Assembly (NCBI GenBank): GCA_903642235.1
Contig: CAHJWL010000009.1
Location: 62,001 to 126,000, forward strand
Length of the DNA: 64,000 nt
From: Acidobacteriaceae bacterium
GTDB lineage: Bacteria > Acidobacteriota > Terriglobia > Terriglobales > Acidobacteriaceae
Reading direction: 5' to 3'
Part shown: one piece after another, positions 1 through 9,800 of the stretch
How positions within the stretch are numbered: position 1 is the first letter of the stretch
How the letters are laid out: every line of letters begins with the position of its first letter
Made by a program: the position numbers and the translations under genes
Notes under the pieces: model-generated
What the model was told of the DNA's origin: nothing
Seen by the model: the letters and a program-made list of their open reading frames with translations, nothing else
The model's database searches: none

Positions 1-1
1 G

Positions 2-1255
2 TACGGGCATGCACAGGTGGAGATCGTCCGAGAGACGAAGCTGTTTCGCGGTCTCGAAGGCGAGCTCGATGTGTGGATGTCGCATGGTGATGAAGCGAAG
101 ATTCTTCCGGAGGGCTTTGTGCTCACGGCACAGACGCCCAACGCGCTTGCAGGCATTGCAAACGAAGAGCGGAGGATGTGGGCCGTGCAGTTCCACCCTG
201 AGGTTGCGCACACGCGTCAGGGAACGGAGCTGCTGAAGAACTTTGCGCTCGACATCTGTGCGGCAGAGCCCAACTGGACGCCGGAGCACTTCATTCAGGC
301 CACGATCGAGCGGGTGCGCGCGCAGGTCGGCGAGACGGGGCATGCGATCTGCGGACTCTCTGGCGGTGTGGACTCGAGCGTTGCAGCGGTGCTCGTGGCG
401 CGTGCGATCGGCAATCGCCTGACATGCATCTTTGTGAACAATGGCGTGCTGCGAAAGAACGAGTTTGCGAAGGTGCAGCGCACGATGCGCGAGTCGCTGG
501 GGCTGACTGTGGTCGCTGTCGATGCAGGGGAACGGTTCCTTGCGAAGCTGTCCGGAATCACGGATCCGGAGCAGAAGCGGAAGGTGATTGGCAACGAGTT
601 TATCGCGGTGTTCGACGATGAAGCGCGAGCGATTTTTGAGGCTGAAAAGAGCGCCGGAGAGGAGATCGCATGGCTGGTGCAGGGAACGCTCTACCCGGAT
701 GTGATTGAGTCAAGCAGCGTGCACGGACCGTCGCACACGATCAAGAGCCACCATAATGTGGGCGGGCTGCCGGCGGATATGAAGCTGAAGCTGATCGAGC
801 CGCTGCGGGATCTGTTCAAGGATGAGGTGCGGCGGATCGGCCGCGACCTTGGTATGCCGGCCGAGATCATCGAGCGGCAGCCATTTCCCGGGCCGGGGCT
901 GGCGGTGCGCATACTGGGTGAGGTAACGGCTGAACGCGTCGCCATGCTGCAGGAGGCGGACGCGATCGTGGTGGAGGAGATCAAGGCAGCAGGGCTATAC
1001 AGCAGGGTGTGGCAGAGCTTTGCCGTGCTCCTGCCGGTGAAGTCCGTAGGCGTGATGGGCGATCAACGGACGTACGCGAACGCATGCGCGATCCGCGCGG
1101 TGGAGAGCGAGGATGGCATGACGGCGGACTGGGCGGCGCTGCCGGAGGCTGTGCTGCGCCGCATCTCCAGCCGCATCGTGGGTGAGGTGCGAGGGATCAA
1201 CCGGGTGGTGTACGACATTACGTCAAAGCCGCCAGGAACGATCGAGTGGGAGTGA
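2..1255 (+). CDS. guaA: GMP synthase (glutamine-hydrolysing), 5' partial
   Basis: Converts XMP to GMP with ATP and glutamine in cytosolic purine synthesis. The reading frame is open from the window edge, so the N-terminal part of the glutamine amidotransferase domain is cut off. Visible features are the end of the class I amidotransferase domain with QFHPEV (catalytic His and Glu), the ATP pyrophosphatase P-loop LSGGVDSSV about 50 residues later, and the C-terminal dimerisation domain ending in [13 protein letters not shown], the usual GuaA terminus. The stop at 1253-1255 faces the convergent aldolase gene only 44 bases away. Identification is firm; only the true start is unknown. Confidence 0.97.
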   Translation, partial: YGHAQVEIVRETKLFRGLEGELDVWMSHGDEAKILPEGFVLTAQTPNALAGIANEERRMWAVQFHPEVAHTRQGTELLKNFALDICAAEPNWTPEHFIQATIERVRAQVGETGHAICGLSGGVDSSVAAVLVARAIGNRLTCIFVNNGVLRKNEFAKVQRTMRESLGLTVVAVDAGERFLAKLSGITDPEQKRKVIGNEFIAVFDDEARAIFEAEKSAGEEIAWLVQGTLYPDVIESSSVHGPSHTIKSHHNVGGLPADMKLKLIEPLRDLFKDEVRRIGRDLGMPAEIIERQPFPGPGLAVRILGEVTAERVAMLQEADAIVVEEIKAAGLYSRVWQSFAVLLPVKSVGVMGDQRTYANACAIRAVESEDGMTADWAALPEAVLRRISSRIVGEVRGINRVVYDITSKPPGTIEWE

Positions 1256-1299
1256 GCCTGCGGGTCGCGGCGAGGTGGCTGCGGCGCAATCAGCAACCG

Positions 1300-2313
1300 C
1301 TAGCCGAGTTCATCCATACTGTTCACGCCGAACTTCAGGTACCACGGGCTGGCGGCTTCGAGGGCCTTGTTGACGTTCTGGATGTTTTCGACGCCTTTGG
1401 TGTTGAGCCAATCTTCGAAGGCGGTCGGACCCTGCTTGGCGTAGACCGCGATGCCGTCTTTCCAGGTGGCCCGGCCGCAGAGGACGCCGTTGAACTGTGT
1501 GCCGGCCTCGGCTGCAAGGCCGAGGGTTTCGACGAAGACGGCGTTCGAGACACCGGCTGAGAGATAGATGAAGGGCTTGTGGGTCATCTGCTCGGCGTTG
1601 CGGAAGTGTTCGATGGCCTCGGGGCGGGTATAGGCTCTTTCGCCGCCGTAGGTGTGGGTGCCTTCGACGAAGCTCATCTCGACCGGAACCTCGACCTTGA
1701 GAACGTCGATGTTGTAGTGGTCTTTGCCGAACTCGGCCATGGAGCCGGAGACGATCGAGGGCTTTTTGCGCGCGTAGGCCAGGGATTTCTCATCGCCGCC
1801 CTCGGCGTCGTAGCCGACGAACTCGAGAAAGAAGGGGATGTCGTTAGCGCGGCACTCGTCACCGATGCGCTCGATCCAGGCATGCTTAAGATCGTTGATT
1901 GCGGTCTTTTCGAAGGGAGTGTAGTAGAGCAGGACTTTGACGCAGTCCGCACCAGCTGCGCGGAGGCGCTGCACGCTCCAGAGATCGAGGAGGTCGGGGA
2001 GGCGGCCGGGAGTGGCGGAGTCATAGCCGGTCTTTTCGTACGCCAGCAGCAGGCCGGCGTCGTTGCGGTGCCTGATGGCGGACATGCCATATTCAGGGTC
2101 CAGCAGGATCGCGGAGGCGTGGCGCGTGAGCACGGACGTGACGAGGGTCTTGAACTCTTCCAGATCATGCGCGTCGGACGAGGCGCCACGCGCTGTGGCG
2201 AGAGACTTCTGCAACGATCCGCGCTGGTCCATGGCGGCTGCGGCAATGATGCCGTGCGCGTTCGAGACGGCCTTCAGGCCTGCAAGTTTTCCGGGGGTCA
2301 AAGATGTGGGCAC
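1300..2313 (-). CDS. LacD-type tagatose/fructose 1,6-bisphosphate aldolase
   Basis: Predicted class I (Schiff-base) aldolase of the LacD family, cleaving tagatose or fructose 1,6-bisphosphate to two triose phosphates in the cytosol. Recognisable segments are the N-terminal AAMDQRGSL, CVKVLLYYTP (holding the likely Schiff-base lysine), FFLEFVGYD, VLKVEVPVE, FIYLSAGVS and GVLCGRATWKDGI. From the chosen start it is 337 residues, near the family's roughly 325. I chose GTG at 2313 because AAGGAGA lies 9 bases upstream; an ATG at 2334 and longer upstream extensions lack a ribosome site. In an organism without lactose genes nearby, a general glycolytic role is as likely as tagatose breakdown. Confidence 0.88.
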   Translation of the reverse strand: MPTSLTPGKLAGLKAVSNAHGIIAAAAMDQRGSLQKSLATARGASSDAHDLEEFKTLVTSVLTRHASAILLDPEYGMSAIRHRNDAGLLLAYEKTGYDSATPGRLPDLLDLWSVQRLRAAGADCVKVLLYYTPFEKTAINDLKHAWIERIGDECRANDIPFFLEFVGYDAEGGDEKSLAYARKKPSIVSGSMAEFGKDHYNIDVLKVEVPVEMSFVEGTHTYGGERAYTRPEAIEHFRNAEQMTHKPFIYLSAGVSNAVFVETLGLAAEAGTQFNGVLCGRATWKDGIAVYAKQGPTAFEDWLNTKGVENIQNVNKALEAASPWYLKFGVNSMDELG

Positions 2314-2322
2314 AGCGGGAAA

Positions 2323-2329
2323 TCTCCTT
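2323..2329 (-). promoter_or_regulatory. Ribosome binding site deciding the aldolase start
   Basis: AAGGAGA on the minus strand, 9 bases before a GTG codon at 2313. It lies inside the longer open frame, so it favours the internal GTG over the ATG at 2334. Confidence 0.6.
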
Positions 2330-2766
2330 TTCATGGGATTAGATGCGAGTTGGAGCGGGCGCCTTTGCCGGCGGCCGCTGGTGCGGGTGTCTCTAGCAAC
2401 CGAATTACCTGCTCCCCTACCCGGGGGTCCCAAAGTCTTGATCAATGGAGCTTAGCGTGGCCGAAGTACGGTACTTGTCCGCCTGTCGTACCGGGTTTCC
2501 GCTTGAGGCAGAGAGGATTCCATACGGATGCAAACTTATTGCGAGAATAGCAGGATGGAGGAATGAAGTACGCTACGCCACTACCCGCTTGTGAACGCGG
2601 GACTGTAGATCGCATTCCGCGGGGGTGGGATGGATCGTCTATGTAGATGCGCCACGTTAAGTGGCCCGGGCAAATAGGGATTGTTCCCGTGGTGCAGAGA
2701 ACTTGCGATCGCTGCTTCGGTCGAGATGACGGCAGGATTTGGAACAGTCAGGACGCAGTTCGGGTG
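2330..2766. other. Intergenic region without a gene
   Basis: About 440 bases between two minus-strand genes. I see no convincing coding frame or RNA gene. It holds an interrupted inverted repeat (CGGTAC near 2471 and GTACCG near 2491) that could be an operator or hairpin upstream of the aldolase, a small hairpin GCCAC-GTTAA-GTGGC near 2651, and near 2712-2735 a stretch (CTTCGGTCGAGATGACGG) resembling the dispersed repeats elsewhere in the window. The aldolase promoter presumably lies here, but no clear -35/-10 pair stands out. Confidence 0.4.
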
Positions 2767-3549
2767 TTAGCGGATGGGGTGCAGGGTGCGTCTCCAACGG
2801 GTTTCGTCGAAAAAGTGGAGGGTGGTGTGGAGGGTTGAGACGACGCGCTCGGCGGGTGAGGTTTTGTTGGTGTCGTCCTCGGGGGTGTTGAAGGACCAGT
2901 AGACAACGAGAGAGCGACCGATGAGGTTGCCCTCGGGGACGAGGCCCCAATAACGGCTGTCGTAGCTGTTGGCGCGATTGTCACCCATGACGAAGTAGTG
3001 GCCGGGCGGGATGACGAGATCTTCGCCCTGAAGGTGGGCGGGGAGATCGACGGACCAGGTGGCGGTGGCGGCGGCGCCGGTGCTGTTGCCGGGCGGGATC
3101 GCTGGGAAGTCGTCGTTGTAGGGGTTATAGTTCGCGGCGGTGGGTTGCGTCGCAAAGGGCTGGGCCTGCGCGACGCCGTTGCGAAAGAGGATTCCGTGGC
3201 GGAGGTGGATGCGGTCGCCTGGGATGCCGATGACGCGCTTGACGAGGATGTCGTGATCGCCGACAGCGTTGGGGGCGGGGCGGAAGAAGACGACGGGCTC
3301 GTCGCGCTGGAGCGGGCGGTAGGGGACGAGGCGAGCCCAGGCGGTGGCTGGGGCGAGCGAGGCCCGATCGACGAGAACGTGGTCGCCTACGAGGAGGGTG
3401 CTGGCCATAGAGGCTGAGGGAATGACGAAGTTCTGCACGCTGAAGGTAATGAAGAAGAGCCAGATTGCAATCAAGCCGGCGAAGGAGGCAACGGAGGTGA
3501 GGCCGGTCTCTTTCGGGGGCGTCTGCGCGGTGTCGTCGGGTGTCGGCAT
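2767..3549 (-). CDS. lepB: Signal peptidase I
   Basis: Membrane-anchored serine/lysine protease that removes signal peptides from secreted proteins. The 260-residue product has a single N-terminal membrane segment (about residues 22-42), then PSASM with the nucleophile Ser47, VKRVIGIPGD with the general base Lys104, and the C-terminal box MGDNRANSYDSRYWG. All S26A family boxes are present and in order. It lies between the aldolase and rph on the same strand, 29 bases from the rph stop, so co-transcription with rph is plausible. Many secreted products in this window would be its substrates. Confidence 0.95.
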   Translation of the reverse strand: MPTPDDTAQTPPKETGLTSVASFAGLIAIWLFFITFSVQNFVIPSASMASTLLVGDHVLVDRASLAPATAWARLVPYRPLQRDEPVVFFRPAPNAVGDHDILVKRVIGIPGDRIHLRHGILFRNGVAQAQPFATQPTAANYNPYNDDFPAIPPGNSTGAAATATWSVDLPAHLQGEDLVIPPGHYFVMGDNRANSYDSRYWGLVPEGNLIGRSLVVYWSFNTPEDDTNKTSPAERVVSTLHTTLHFFDETRWRRTLHPIR

Positions 3550-3578
3550 GGGGCATCCCTCCAGGTGAGATGAGTAGG

Positions 3579-4343
3579 CTAGGCGGCGGCGATGGCAGCG
3601 GCTTGCAGATCAAAGAGCTGTTCGATGCCGGACTGCGCGAGATCGAGCATACCGTTCAGCTCGGCGCGGCTGTAGGACTCTTTTTCGGCGGTGGCTTGCG
3701 TCTCGACGAGCCCACCGGAGGCGAGCATGACGACATTCATATCGACGGTCGCACGGGAGTCTTCCTCGTAGCAGAGATCGAGCAGCAGGTTGCCGTCGAC
3801 GATGCCGACGGAGGTGGCGGCGACGCTCTGACGCAGAGGCGAGCTCTTGAGGGTTCCGGCGGCGACGAGTTTATTGAGAGCGATGGCGAGGGCGACGGCG
3901 GCGCCGGTGATGGCGGCGGTTCGGGTTCCGCCGTCGGCCTGGAGGACGTCGCAGTCGAGAATGATGGTGCGCTCACCGAGAACCTTCATATCCACCACGC
4001 CTCGCAAGGAACGGCCGATGAGGCGCTGGATCTCATGGGTGCGTCCGCCGATCTTGCCGCGTTCGCTTTCGCGGGCGGTGCGGGTGAGTGTCGCGCGGGG
4101 GAGCATGCCGTACTCCGCTGTGACCCAGCCACGGCCGGAGTTTCGCAGCCAGCCGGGCACGCCCTGCTCGACTGTGGCGTTGCAAAGCACGCGGGTGTTG
4201 CCGGCTTCGATCAGGGCAGAACCTTCCGCGGTGCGGACGTAGTTTGGCGTGATGCGGATGGCGCGAAGTGCATCGGCGGCGCGATTGTCCGGGCGGAAGA
4301 GGGCAGGAGCGGACGCGTCTGAAAGGGGCGAAGCCGTGGGCAT
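3579..4343 (-). CDS. rph: Ribonuclease PH
   Basis: Phosphorolytic 3'-5' exoribonuclease that trims the 3' ends of tRNA precursors. The 254-residue product carries the RNase PH boxes [15 protein letters not shown] (about 100-114) and [18 protein letters not shown] (about 131-148), which include the phosphate-binding and RNA-contacting arginines, and has the normal family length. The ATG at 4343 is chosen because the open frame continues far upstream with non-homologous, unlikely protein; the family N-terminus [15 protein letters not shown] starts soon after it. lepB follows downstream. Confidence 0.96.
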   Translation of the reverse strand: MPTASPLSDASAPALFRPDNRAADALRAIRITPNYVRTAEGSALIEAGNTRVLCNATVEQGVPGWLRNSGRGWVTAEYGMLPRATLTRTARESERGKIGGRTHEIQRLIGRSLRGVVDMKVLGERTIILDCDVLQADGGTRTAAITGAAVALAIALNKLVAAGTLKSSPLRQSVAATSVGIVDGNLLLDLCYEEDSRATVDMNVVMLASGGLVETQATAEKESYSRAELNGMLDLAQSGIEQLFDLQAAAIAAA

Positions 4344-4440
4344 GAAGCGATTATAGAAGGCAGGCGGCGGGCGGTCGGCATCACTGCAGGGGCATCTGCC
4401 GTTTGCTATTCTGAGCCTGATTGGAAAGTGGGTGACGGGT

Positions 4441-4668
4441 ATGGCAGAAGAGGCAGTCCGAATTACAGTACGGCCGAATGGGCCGCTGCGGGTGGAAGGA
4501 CACATTATTTTGCAGGACGCTGATGGCAAGACATGGGATCTTTCCGGGAAGCCGGCGGTCAGTCTGTGCCGCTGCGGCTTGAGCGAGAAGCGTCCCTTCT
4601 GCGACGGCTCGCACAACAAGGCCGGGTGGCAGTGCCTGGCATCCCCGGGGAATCTCACTGGACAGTAA
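4441..4668 (+). CDS. CDGSH iron-sulfur domain protein
   Basis: Small 75-residue protein predicted to bind a [2Fe-2S] cluster through the CDGSH motif. The ligands read C43-x-C45, then C54 and H58 in FCDGSH, matching the 3-Cys/1-His pattern of the mitoNEET family. There is no membrane segment, so it is probably cytosolic, with an electron-transfer or redox-sensing role; no partner is evident. The ATG at 4441 is preferred to an in-frame GTG at 4432, because a GGAAAG element lies 12 bases before the ATG but too close to the GTG. It lies divergent to rph. Confidence 0.85.
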   Translation: MAEEAVRITVRPNGPLRVEGHIILQDADGKTWDLSGKPAVSLCRCGLSEKRPFCDGSHNKAGWQCLASPGNLTGQ

Positions 4669-4705
4669 GGCAAAGGAACGGCAGAGCGCCGACGGCGCTG
4701 AGGAG

Positions 4706-6571
4706 ATGCGGGTGGGCAAGGTTGTGCTGAGGTGGAGTGCTGCTGTGTTGTTCACCGTGACCGCGACGGCAGGCCTGTGCTCTGCGCAGAGTGTCGCGGA
4801 GGCACCCGCGTATACCAGGAGCGAGGCGATGGTGCCGGTGCGCGATGGTGTGAAGCTGCATGTTGTGCTGCTGCGGCCTGCCGGCTCAGAGACGCAGGGC
4901 GACGCGCTGCCGTTCCTGATGCAGCGGACGCCCTACGGCGTGGACACCGCGACTTCGGAGCAGGTCCACAAGCAGAAGCCGGAGCTTGCTGCCAGCGGAT
5001 ACATCTTTGTCTTCGCGGATATTCGCGGGAGATACAAGAGTGAAGGACAGTTCGTGATGAATCGTCCGGTGGTGGCGCACACGAGCAAGAACGATGTCGA
5101 TGAGACAACCGACACCCGCGACACCATCGACTGGCTGCTGAAGAACGTTCCACATAACAGCGGCAAGGTGGGTGTGTACGGGATCTCCTACCCAGGATTT
5201 CTGGCGGCGATGGCCGGGATTGACGCGCATCCGGCAGTGAAGGCGATCAGCCCGCAGGCGCCGATGACGAACGTCTGGCTGGGCGATGATTTCTTTCACA
5301 ACGGCGCCTTCCGAGAGACCTACGGATTTGACTATGTGCAACAGCTGGAGGCACAAAAGACAGATGTTCGGGTGCAGTCGAAGGAGGACACCTTTGACTT
5401 CTTTCTACAGAACGTGAACTTCGAGGGCGCTGCAAAGGCCGCGGGGATGGCTGGCCTGCCGACAGCGATGCGCTTCCTGAACGAACCCGCTTATACGAGG
5501 TTCTGGCAGGGGATGGCTGTGGAACAGCGACAGACGAAGGTAGAAGTTCCAACGCTCGAGGTCGGCGGCTACTGGGACCAGGAAGACATGTGGGGACCGC
5601 AGGCCGAGTACGCCGCCCTGAAGCCGCATGACGCGAAACAGCAGGTCTTTCTGGTTCTTGGTCCATGGAATCATGGAGGGTGGGGCGGCCCTGCCCGCAC
5701 TCTGGGGGCGATCGACTTCGGTGAGCCGACCGGTGAGGAGTACCGCACGACGATCGAAGCGCCGTTCTTTGAGCTCTACCTGAAGAGCAGACCGGGATAC
5801 GCGCTCAAGGACGTGGCCAGCTTCCGCACAGGCGTGAACCAGTGGAAGCGGTACGAGGCATGGCCGCCGAAGCTGGGTTTCACGGCGAAGAAGCTGTTTC
5901 TTGCACCTGAGAAGGCGCTGACGCTGGTGCAGCCGACAGGCGTGTACGACACGAAGGCAGCGGCGTACGTTGCTGATCCGGCAGATCCGATTCCGTACCG
6001 GCATCGGCCGGTGCAACCCACCTACGGAGAGGGATCTACGTGGAGAACCTGGCTGGCGGAGGACCAGAGATTCGTCAGTGGGCGGAAGGATGTTGCGAAC
6101 TTTCAGACGGCACCGCTCGATCGCGATAACACCATCACGGGTGACATCAAGGCCGATCTGTTTGCCGCGACCACCGGAACGGATGCGGACTGGGTGGTGA
6201 AGCTCATCGACGTGTACCCGGACGATGCGCCCGGCGCCATGGCCGGGTACCAGCTGATGGTGGCGGAGGAGATCTTCCGCGGACGCTACCGGAAGAGCTT
6301 TGAGCAGGCGGAGGCGGTGAAGCCCGGTGAGGTCGATGAGTATCGCTGGAGCCTGCATGGCGCCGACCACACGTTCCTGAAGGGCCATCGCATTCTGGTT
6401 GAGGTGCAATCGAGCTGGTTCCCGCTCTACGACCGGAACCCGCAGACCTTTGTTCCGAACATCATGTCGGCGGCGGCGGACGCCTACAGACCGGAGACGA
6501 TCTCGATCTATGGCTCCGAGAAGTACCCCTCGCACATCGAGTTTCTGGAACCAAGCGAAGAGGGCAGGTAG
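4706..6571 (+). CDS. Secreted CocE/NonD family hydrolase (X-Pro dipeptidyl-peptidase S15-like)
   Basis: A 621-residue exported alpha/beta hydrolase with a signal peptide ending near SAQS (residues 25-29). It shows the S15/CocE features: RTPYG near the oxyanion region, [12 protein letters not shown], the nucleophile elbow GISYPGF with Ser161, the late catalytic histidine in [10 protein letters not shown], and a C-terminal jelly-roll domain with [13 protein letters not shown]. Members cleave acyl esters or amides, or X-Pro peptides; related enzymes include glutaryl-7-ACA acylase and cocaine esterase, so the substrate is not predictable here. The next gene, a Nudix hydrolase, starts 8 bases after the stop and is probably co-transcribed. 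Confidence 0.9.
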   Translation: MRVGKVVLRWSAAVLFTVTATAGLCSAQSVAEAPAYTRSEAMVPVRDGVKLHVVLLRPAGSETQGDALPFLMQRTPYGVDTATSEQVHKQKPELAASGYIFVFADIRGRYKSEGQFVMNRPVVAHTSKNDVDETTDTRDTIDWLLKNVPHNSGKVGVYGISYPGFLAAMAGIDAHPAVKAISPQAPMTNVWLGDDFFHNGAFRETYGFDYVQQLEAQKTDVRVQSKEDTFDFFLQNVNFEGAAKAAGMAGLPTAMRFLNEPAYTRFWQGMAVEQRQTKVEVPTLEVGGYWDQEDMWGPQAEYAALKPHDAKQQVFLVLGPWNHGGWGGPARTLGAIDFGEPTGEEYRTTIEAPFFELYLKSRPGYALKDVASFRTGVNQWKRYEAWPPKLGFTAKKLFLAPEKALTLVQPTGVYDTKAAAYVADPADPIPYRHRPVQPTYGEGSTWRTWLAEDQRFVSGRKDVANFQTAPLDRDNTITGDIKADLFAATTGTDADWVVKLIDVYPDDAPGAMAGYQLMVAEEIFRGRYRKSFEQAEAVKPGEVDEYRWSLHGADHTFLKGHRILVEVQSSWFPLYDRNPQTFVPNIMSAAADAYRPETISIYGSEKYPSHIEFLEPSEEGR

Positions 6572-6578
6572 AGCGGGC

Positions 6579-7172
6579 ATGCGAGAACAGGCAACAGCGC
6601 CGATCCGCACGATCAGTTCGCGTGAGGTGTATCGCAATCCGTGGGCAAGCGTGCGCGAGGATGTAATTGAACGCGCCGATGGGCAGCGCGGGATCTACGG
6701 CGTCGTCGACAAGGATCCGGCGACGATCATCCTGCCGATCGAACGCACGGCGGAGGGCGAGTTCGTCTATCTGGTCGAGCAGTTTCGCTACACCGTGCAG
6801 GAGACGCTGATGGAGTTTCCGCAGGGTGGCTGGGAGCGGCCGGACATCGATCCAGAAGAGCTTGCGCGCGGGGAGTTGCAGGAGGAGACAGGCCTAACGG
6901 CAGGGAAGATGACCCATATCGGCGCGCTGTGGATTGCGTACGGTGTGATGCGGCAGCGACACCATATCTTTCTTGCTGAAGATCTGCGTGCAGGTCAGAC
7001 GCATCGGGATCCGGAGGAGCAGGATATGGTGGTGCATCGCGTCCCGGTCGATGAGTTTGAGGCGATGCTGCTGGACGGGCGCGTGCAGGACAACTGCTCA
7101 GCTGCTGCCTGGGGTCTCTATCTGGTCTGGACGCGCCGTGGACGGCCGACGCAGCAGACACGCCAGGCGTAA
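6579..7172 (+). CDS. Nudix hydrolase, ADP-ribose pyrophosphatase-like
   Basis: A 197-residue cytosolic enzyme expected to hydrolyse a nucleoside diphosphate derivative such as ADP-ribose. A beta-strand segment YLVEQFRYTVQ precedes the Nudix box (about 83-106), which ends ARGELQEETGL. The canonical R of REUXEEXGU is Gly here, but the metal-binding EE pair is intact and ARGEL variants are common in this family. The ATG at 6579 is 8 bases after the upstream hydrolase stop; in-frame sequence further upstream belongs to the hydrolase gene read in another frame. It converges with the DUF2076 gene across a hairpin-rich gap. Confidence 0.87.
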   Translation: MREQATAPIRTISSREVYRNPWASVREDVIERADGQRGIYGVVDKDPATIILPIERTAEGEFVYLVEQFRYTVQETLMEFPQGGWERPDIDPEELARGELQEETGLTAGKMTHIGALWIAYGVMRQRHHIFLAEDLRAGQTHRDPEEQDMVVHRVPVDEFEAMLLDGRVQDNCSAAAWGLYLVWTRRGRPTQQTRQA

Positions 7173-7202
7173 GCCCGGTGCTCCAGGGATGAGCGCTGGG
7201 CA

Positions 7203-7270
7203 GGATCTGCGGCAGAGAAGCAGATCCCTTCGGCATGACAACCAGAGCAGTGGTACGGTTGCTGCCGAAG
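7203..7270. repeat. Paired hairpins between convergent genes (REP-like, possible terminator)
   Basis: Two adjacent inverted repeats. GGATCTGC (7203-7210) pairs perfectly with GCAGATCC (7220-7227). Then CTTCGGCA plus AACC (7228-7243) pairs with GGTT plus TGCCGAAG (7257-7270) with a small internal mismatch. They fill the gap between a plus-strand and a minus-strand gene, so they could end transcription both ways, though there is no long T-run. The GCAGATCCCTTCGGCATGACAACC segment matches repeat copies near 20331 and 21008. Confidence 0.6.
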
Positions 7271-7296
7271 AGATCCTGAGAGCTTGTTGGGTGCGA

Positions 7297-8148
7297 TTAG
7301 AAGGAGTTGTCGGAGGAGCTGTCGTCTGACATGCTGTCGCCGCCGTCATCGAAGCTGCTGTCGTCTGTGTCGCTGGTGTCGTTGAAGGCGCTGTCATCGC
7401 CATCGTTTGGTGAGGCGTCATCACCTGAGGCGGCAAGGTCGTTGTCATCCGTAAAGGCGTTGCTGCCGGGATCATTATTGTCCTTGGAGCGATCATCGTC
7501 TACGAACTGGCTTCCGCGATCGCCGGCTCCGCGGGCGTCGTCTCCGTAGTAGTTGTTGACGATCTCCTCAGGCCTTCCGGCTCCGCCGCCCATACCGGTC
7601 GCAGCGTTGCCGAAGCCGTGCATAAGCGACTCCACGCCTTCAAACGCGAGAGCACCTGCGGCTACACCGGCCGCGGTCTGCATGGCGCCGCGCAGAAAGC
7701 CGCCGCCCTGGGATGGCGGGGCGACCTGCGGGCTGCCGTAGGCCGGTTGTGCGGCGTAGCCAGGCTGGGCGTAGCCGGTCTGCGTGGGGTATCCGGGAAC
7801 CGGTGCGTACTGGCTGCTCGCCTGTGCCTGCGGTGGAGGCGGGGCGGCCGAGCGGTCAGAGCCGCCGCCGCCGAACAGGCCGCCGAGGAAGCTGGTTGCC
7901 GGCTTGGGATGCTGTTGCTGCGCCTGCATCTGCTGCATCTGTGACTTGAGTGTGGAGAGCTGCTGCTGAGCCTGATCGAGCGCGTACTGCTGCACCAGCA
8001 CGGTCTGTGACAGGATGTAGAGCGCATCCGGAGTGCGGCCAAGGCTCCCCTGCAGCAGGCGCTCGGCATCAGCATCCTTTTCAGCCAGCTGCGTCTTCTG
8101 TACGCGGTCGATCAGACCGTTGATCATGCCTTGCTCTTGTGGCGTCAT
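7297..8148 (-). CDS. DUF2076 family protein with acidic C-terminus
   Basis: A 283-residue protein of unknown function. Residues 1-80 (MTPQEQGMINGLIDRVQKTQ onward) form the helical, Gln-rich DUF2076 region. A Pro/Gln/Tyr/Gly-rich linker follows, then GGGFLRGAMQTAAGVAAGAL, which resembles a membrane-inserting or glycine-zipper helix. The last 80 or so residues are almost entirely Asp, Ser, Asn and Gly. DUF2076 is described as a periplasmic ligand-binding sensor-like domain, but I see no signal peptide. The start at 8148 has AGGGAG 6 bases upstream; the open frame beyond it runs through repeat DNA and is not protein. Confidence 0.8.
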   Translation of the reverse strand: MTPQEQGMINGLIDRVQKTQLAEKDADAERLLQGSLGRTPDALYILSQTVLVQQYALDQAQQQLSTLKSQMQQMQAQQQHPKPATSFLGGLFGGGGSDRSAAPPPPQAQASSQYAPVPGYPTQTGYAQPGYAAQPAYGSPQVAPPSQGGGFLRGAMQTAAGVAAGALAFEGVESLMHGFGNAATGMGGGAGRPEEIVNNYYGDDARGAGDRGSQFVDDDRSKDNNDPGSNAFTDDNDLAASGDDASPNDGDDSAFNDTSDTDDSSFDDGGDSMSDDSSSDNSF

Positions 8149-8189
8149 TGCTTGCTCCCTTGCTCCGTGGCTTTTTGGCCCGTGCAGAG

Positions 8190-8430
8190 TATAAACGCGG
8201 GAGAGAGGCTTCGGGGTACCGCCTGAAGCAAATGCGGAGTTGCTCGCTGCGTTCAGAATGACAAAGCAAGGACAAAGGCGAGAAGCAGGTTCTTCGCTGC
8301 GCTCAGAATGGCAAACAATGAAAAAGCTCAGAACAACAAACAAGAAAGCACAGAACAGAAGACAAGGAAGTACAGATCGGTGCGGAAGTTTCTCTCGACT
8401 TCGCCCCAGGTTAGAACGACAAATCTCAGG
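8190..8430. repeat. Dispersed short repeats (CHSERSE-type)
   Basis: Between the DUF2076 start and the end of the next minus-strand gene are two or three degenerate copies of a short intergenic repeat: TTGCTCGCTGCGTTCAGAA near 8242, GTTCTTCGCTGCGCTCAGAA near 8290, and a looser one near 8393 (CTCGACTTCGCCCCAGGTTA). Each is followed by a TGACAA- or TGGCAAA-like tail. Read in reverse they encode the well-known false peptide CHSERSE. No gene is seen here; the short frames crossing it are artefacts. Confidence 0.75.
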
Positions 8431-8460
8431 AGTATCGCGCTCAAGGATGCTGCAGGCTGT

Positions 8461-9705
<1,245 letters not shown>

Positions 9706-9800
9706 AGCTCAACCTGCCTTTGTGTCTTGTCGTGTCTTTGGAACTCCAAGAGGATGAGGACGAGCGGCTCCGAGGCGCCAACTCTCCCTAGTCCAGCGCT

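Noticed and set aside
2471-2496. Inverted repeat CGGTAC...GTACCG as an operator
   Set aside because: Too short and single to claim a binding site; noted only in the intergenic entry.
5405-6637. 410-codon minus-strand frame opposite the CocE hydrolase
   Set aside because: Rich in Arg/Leu with no motif, fully covered by a gene with a complete catalytic set on the other strand.
8149-8343. Upstream extension of the DUF2076 gene encoding CHSERSEEP
   Set aside because: The peptide comes from dispersed repeat DNA and a well-placed ribosome site fixes the start at 8148.
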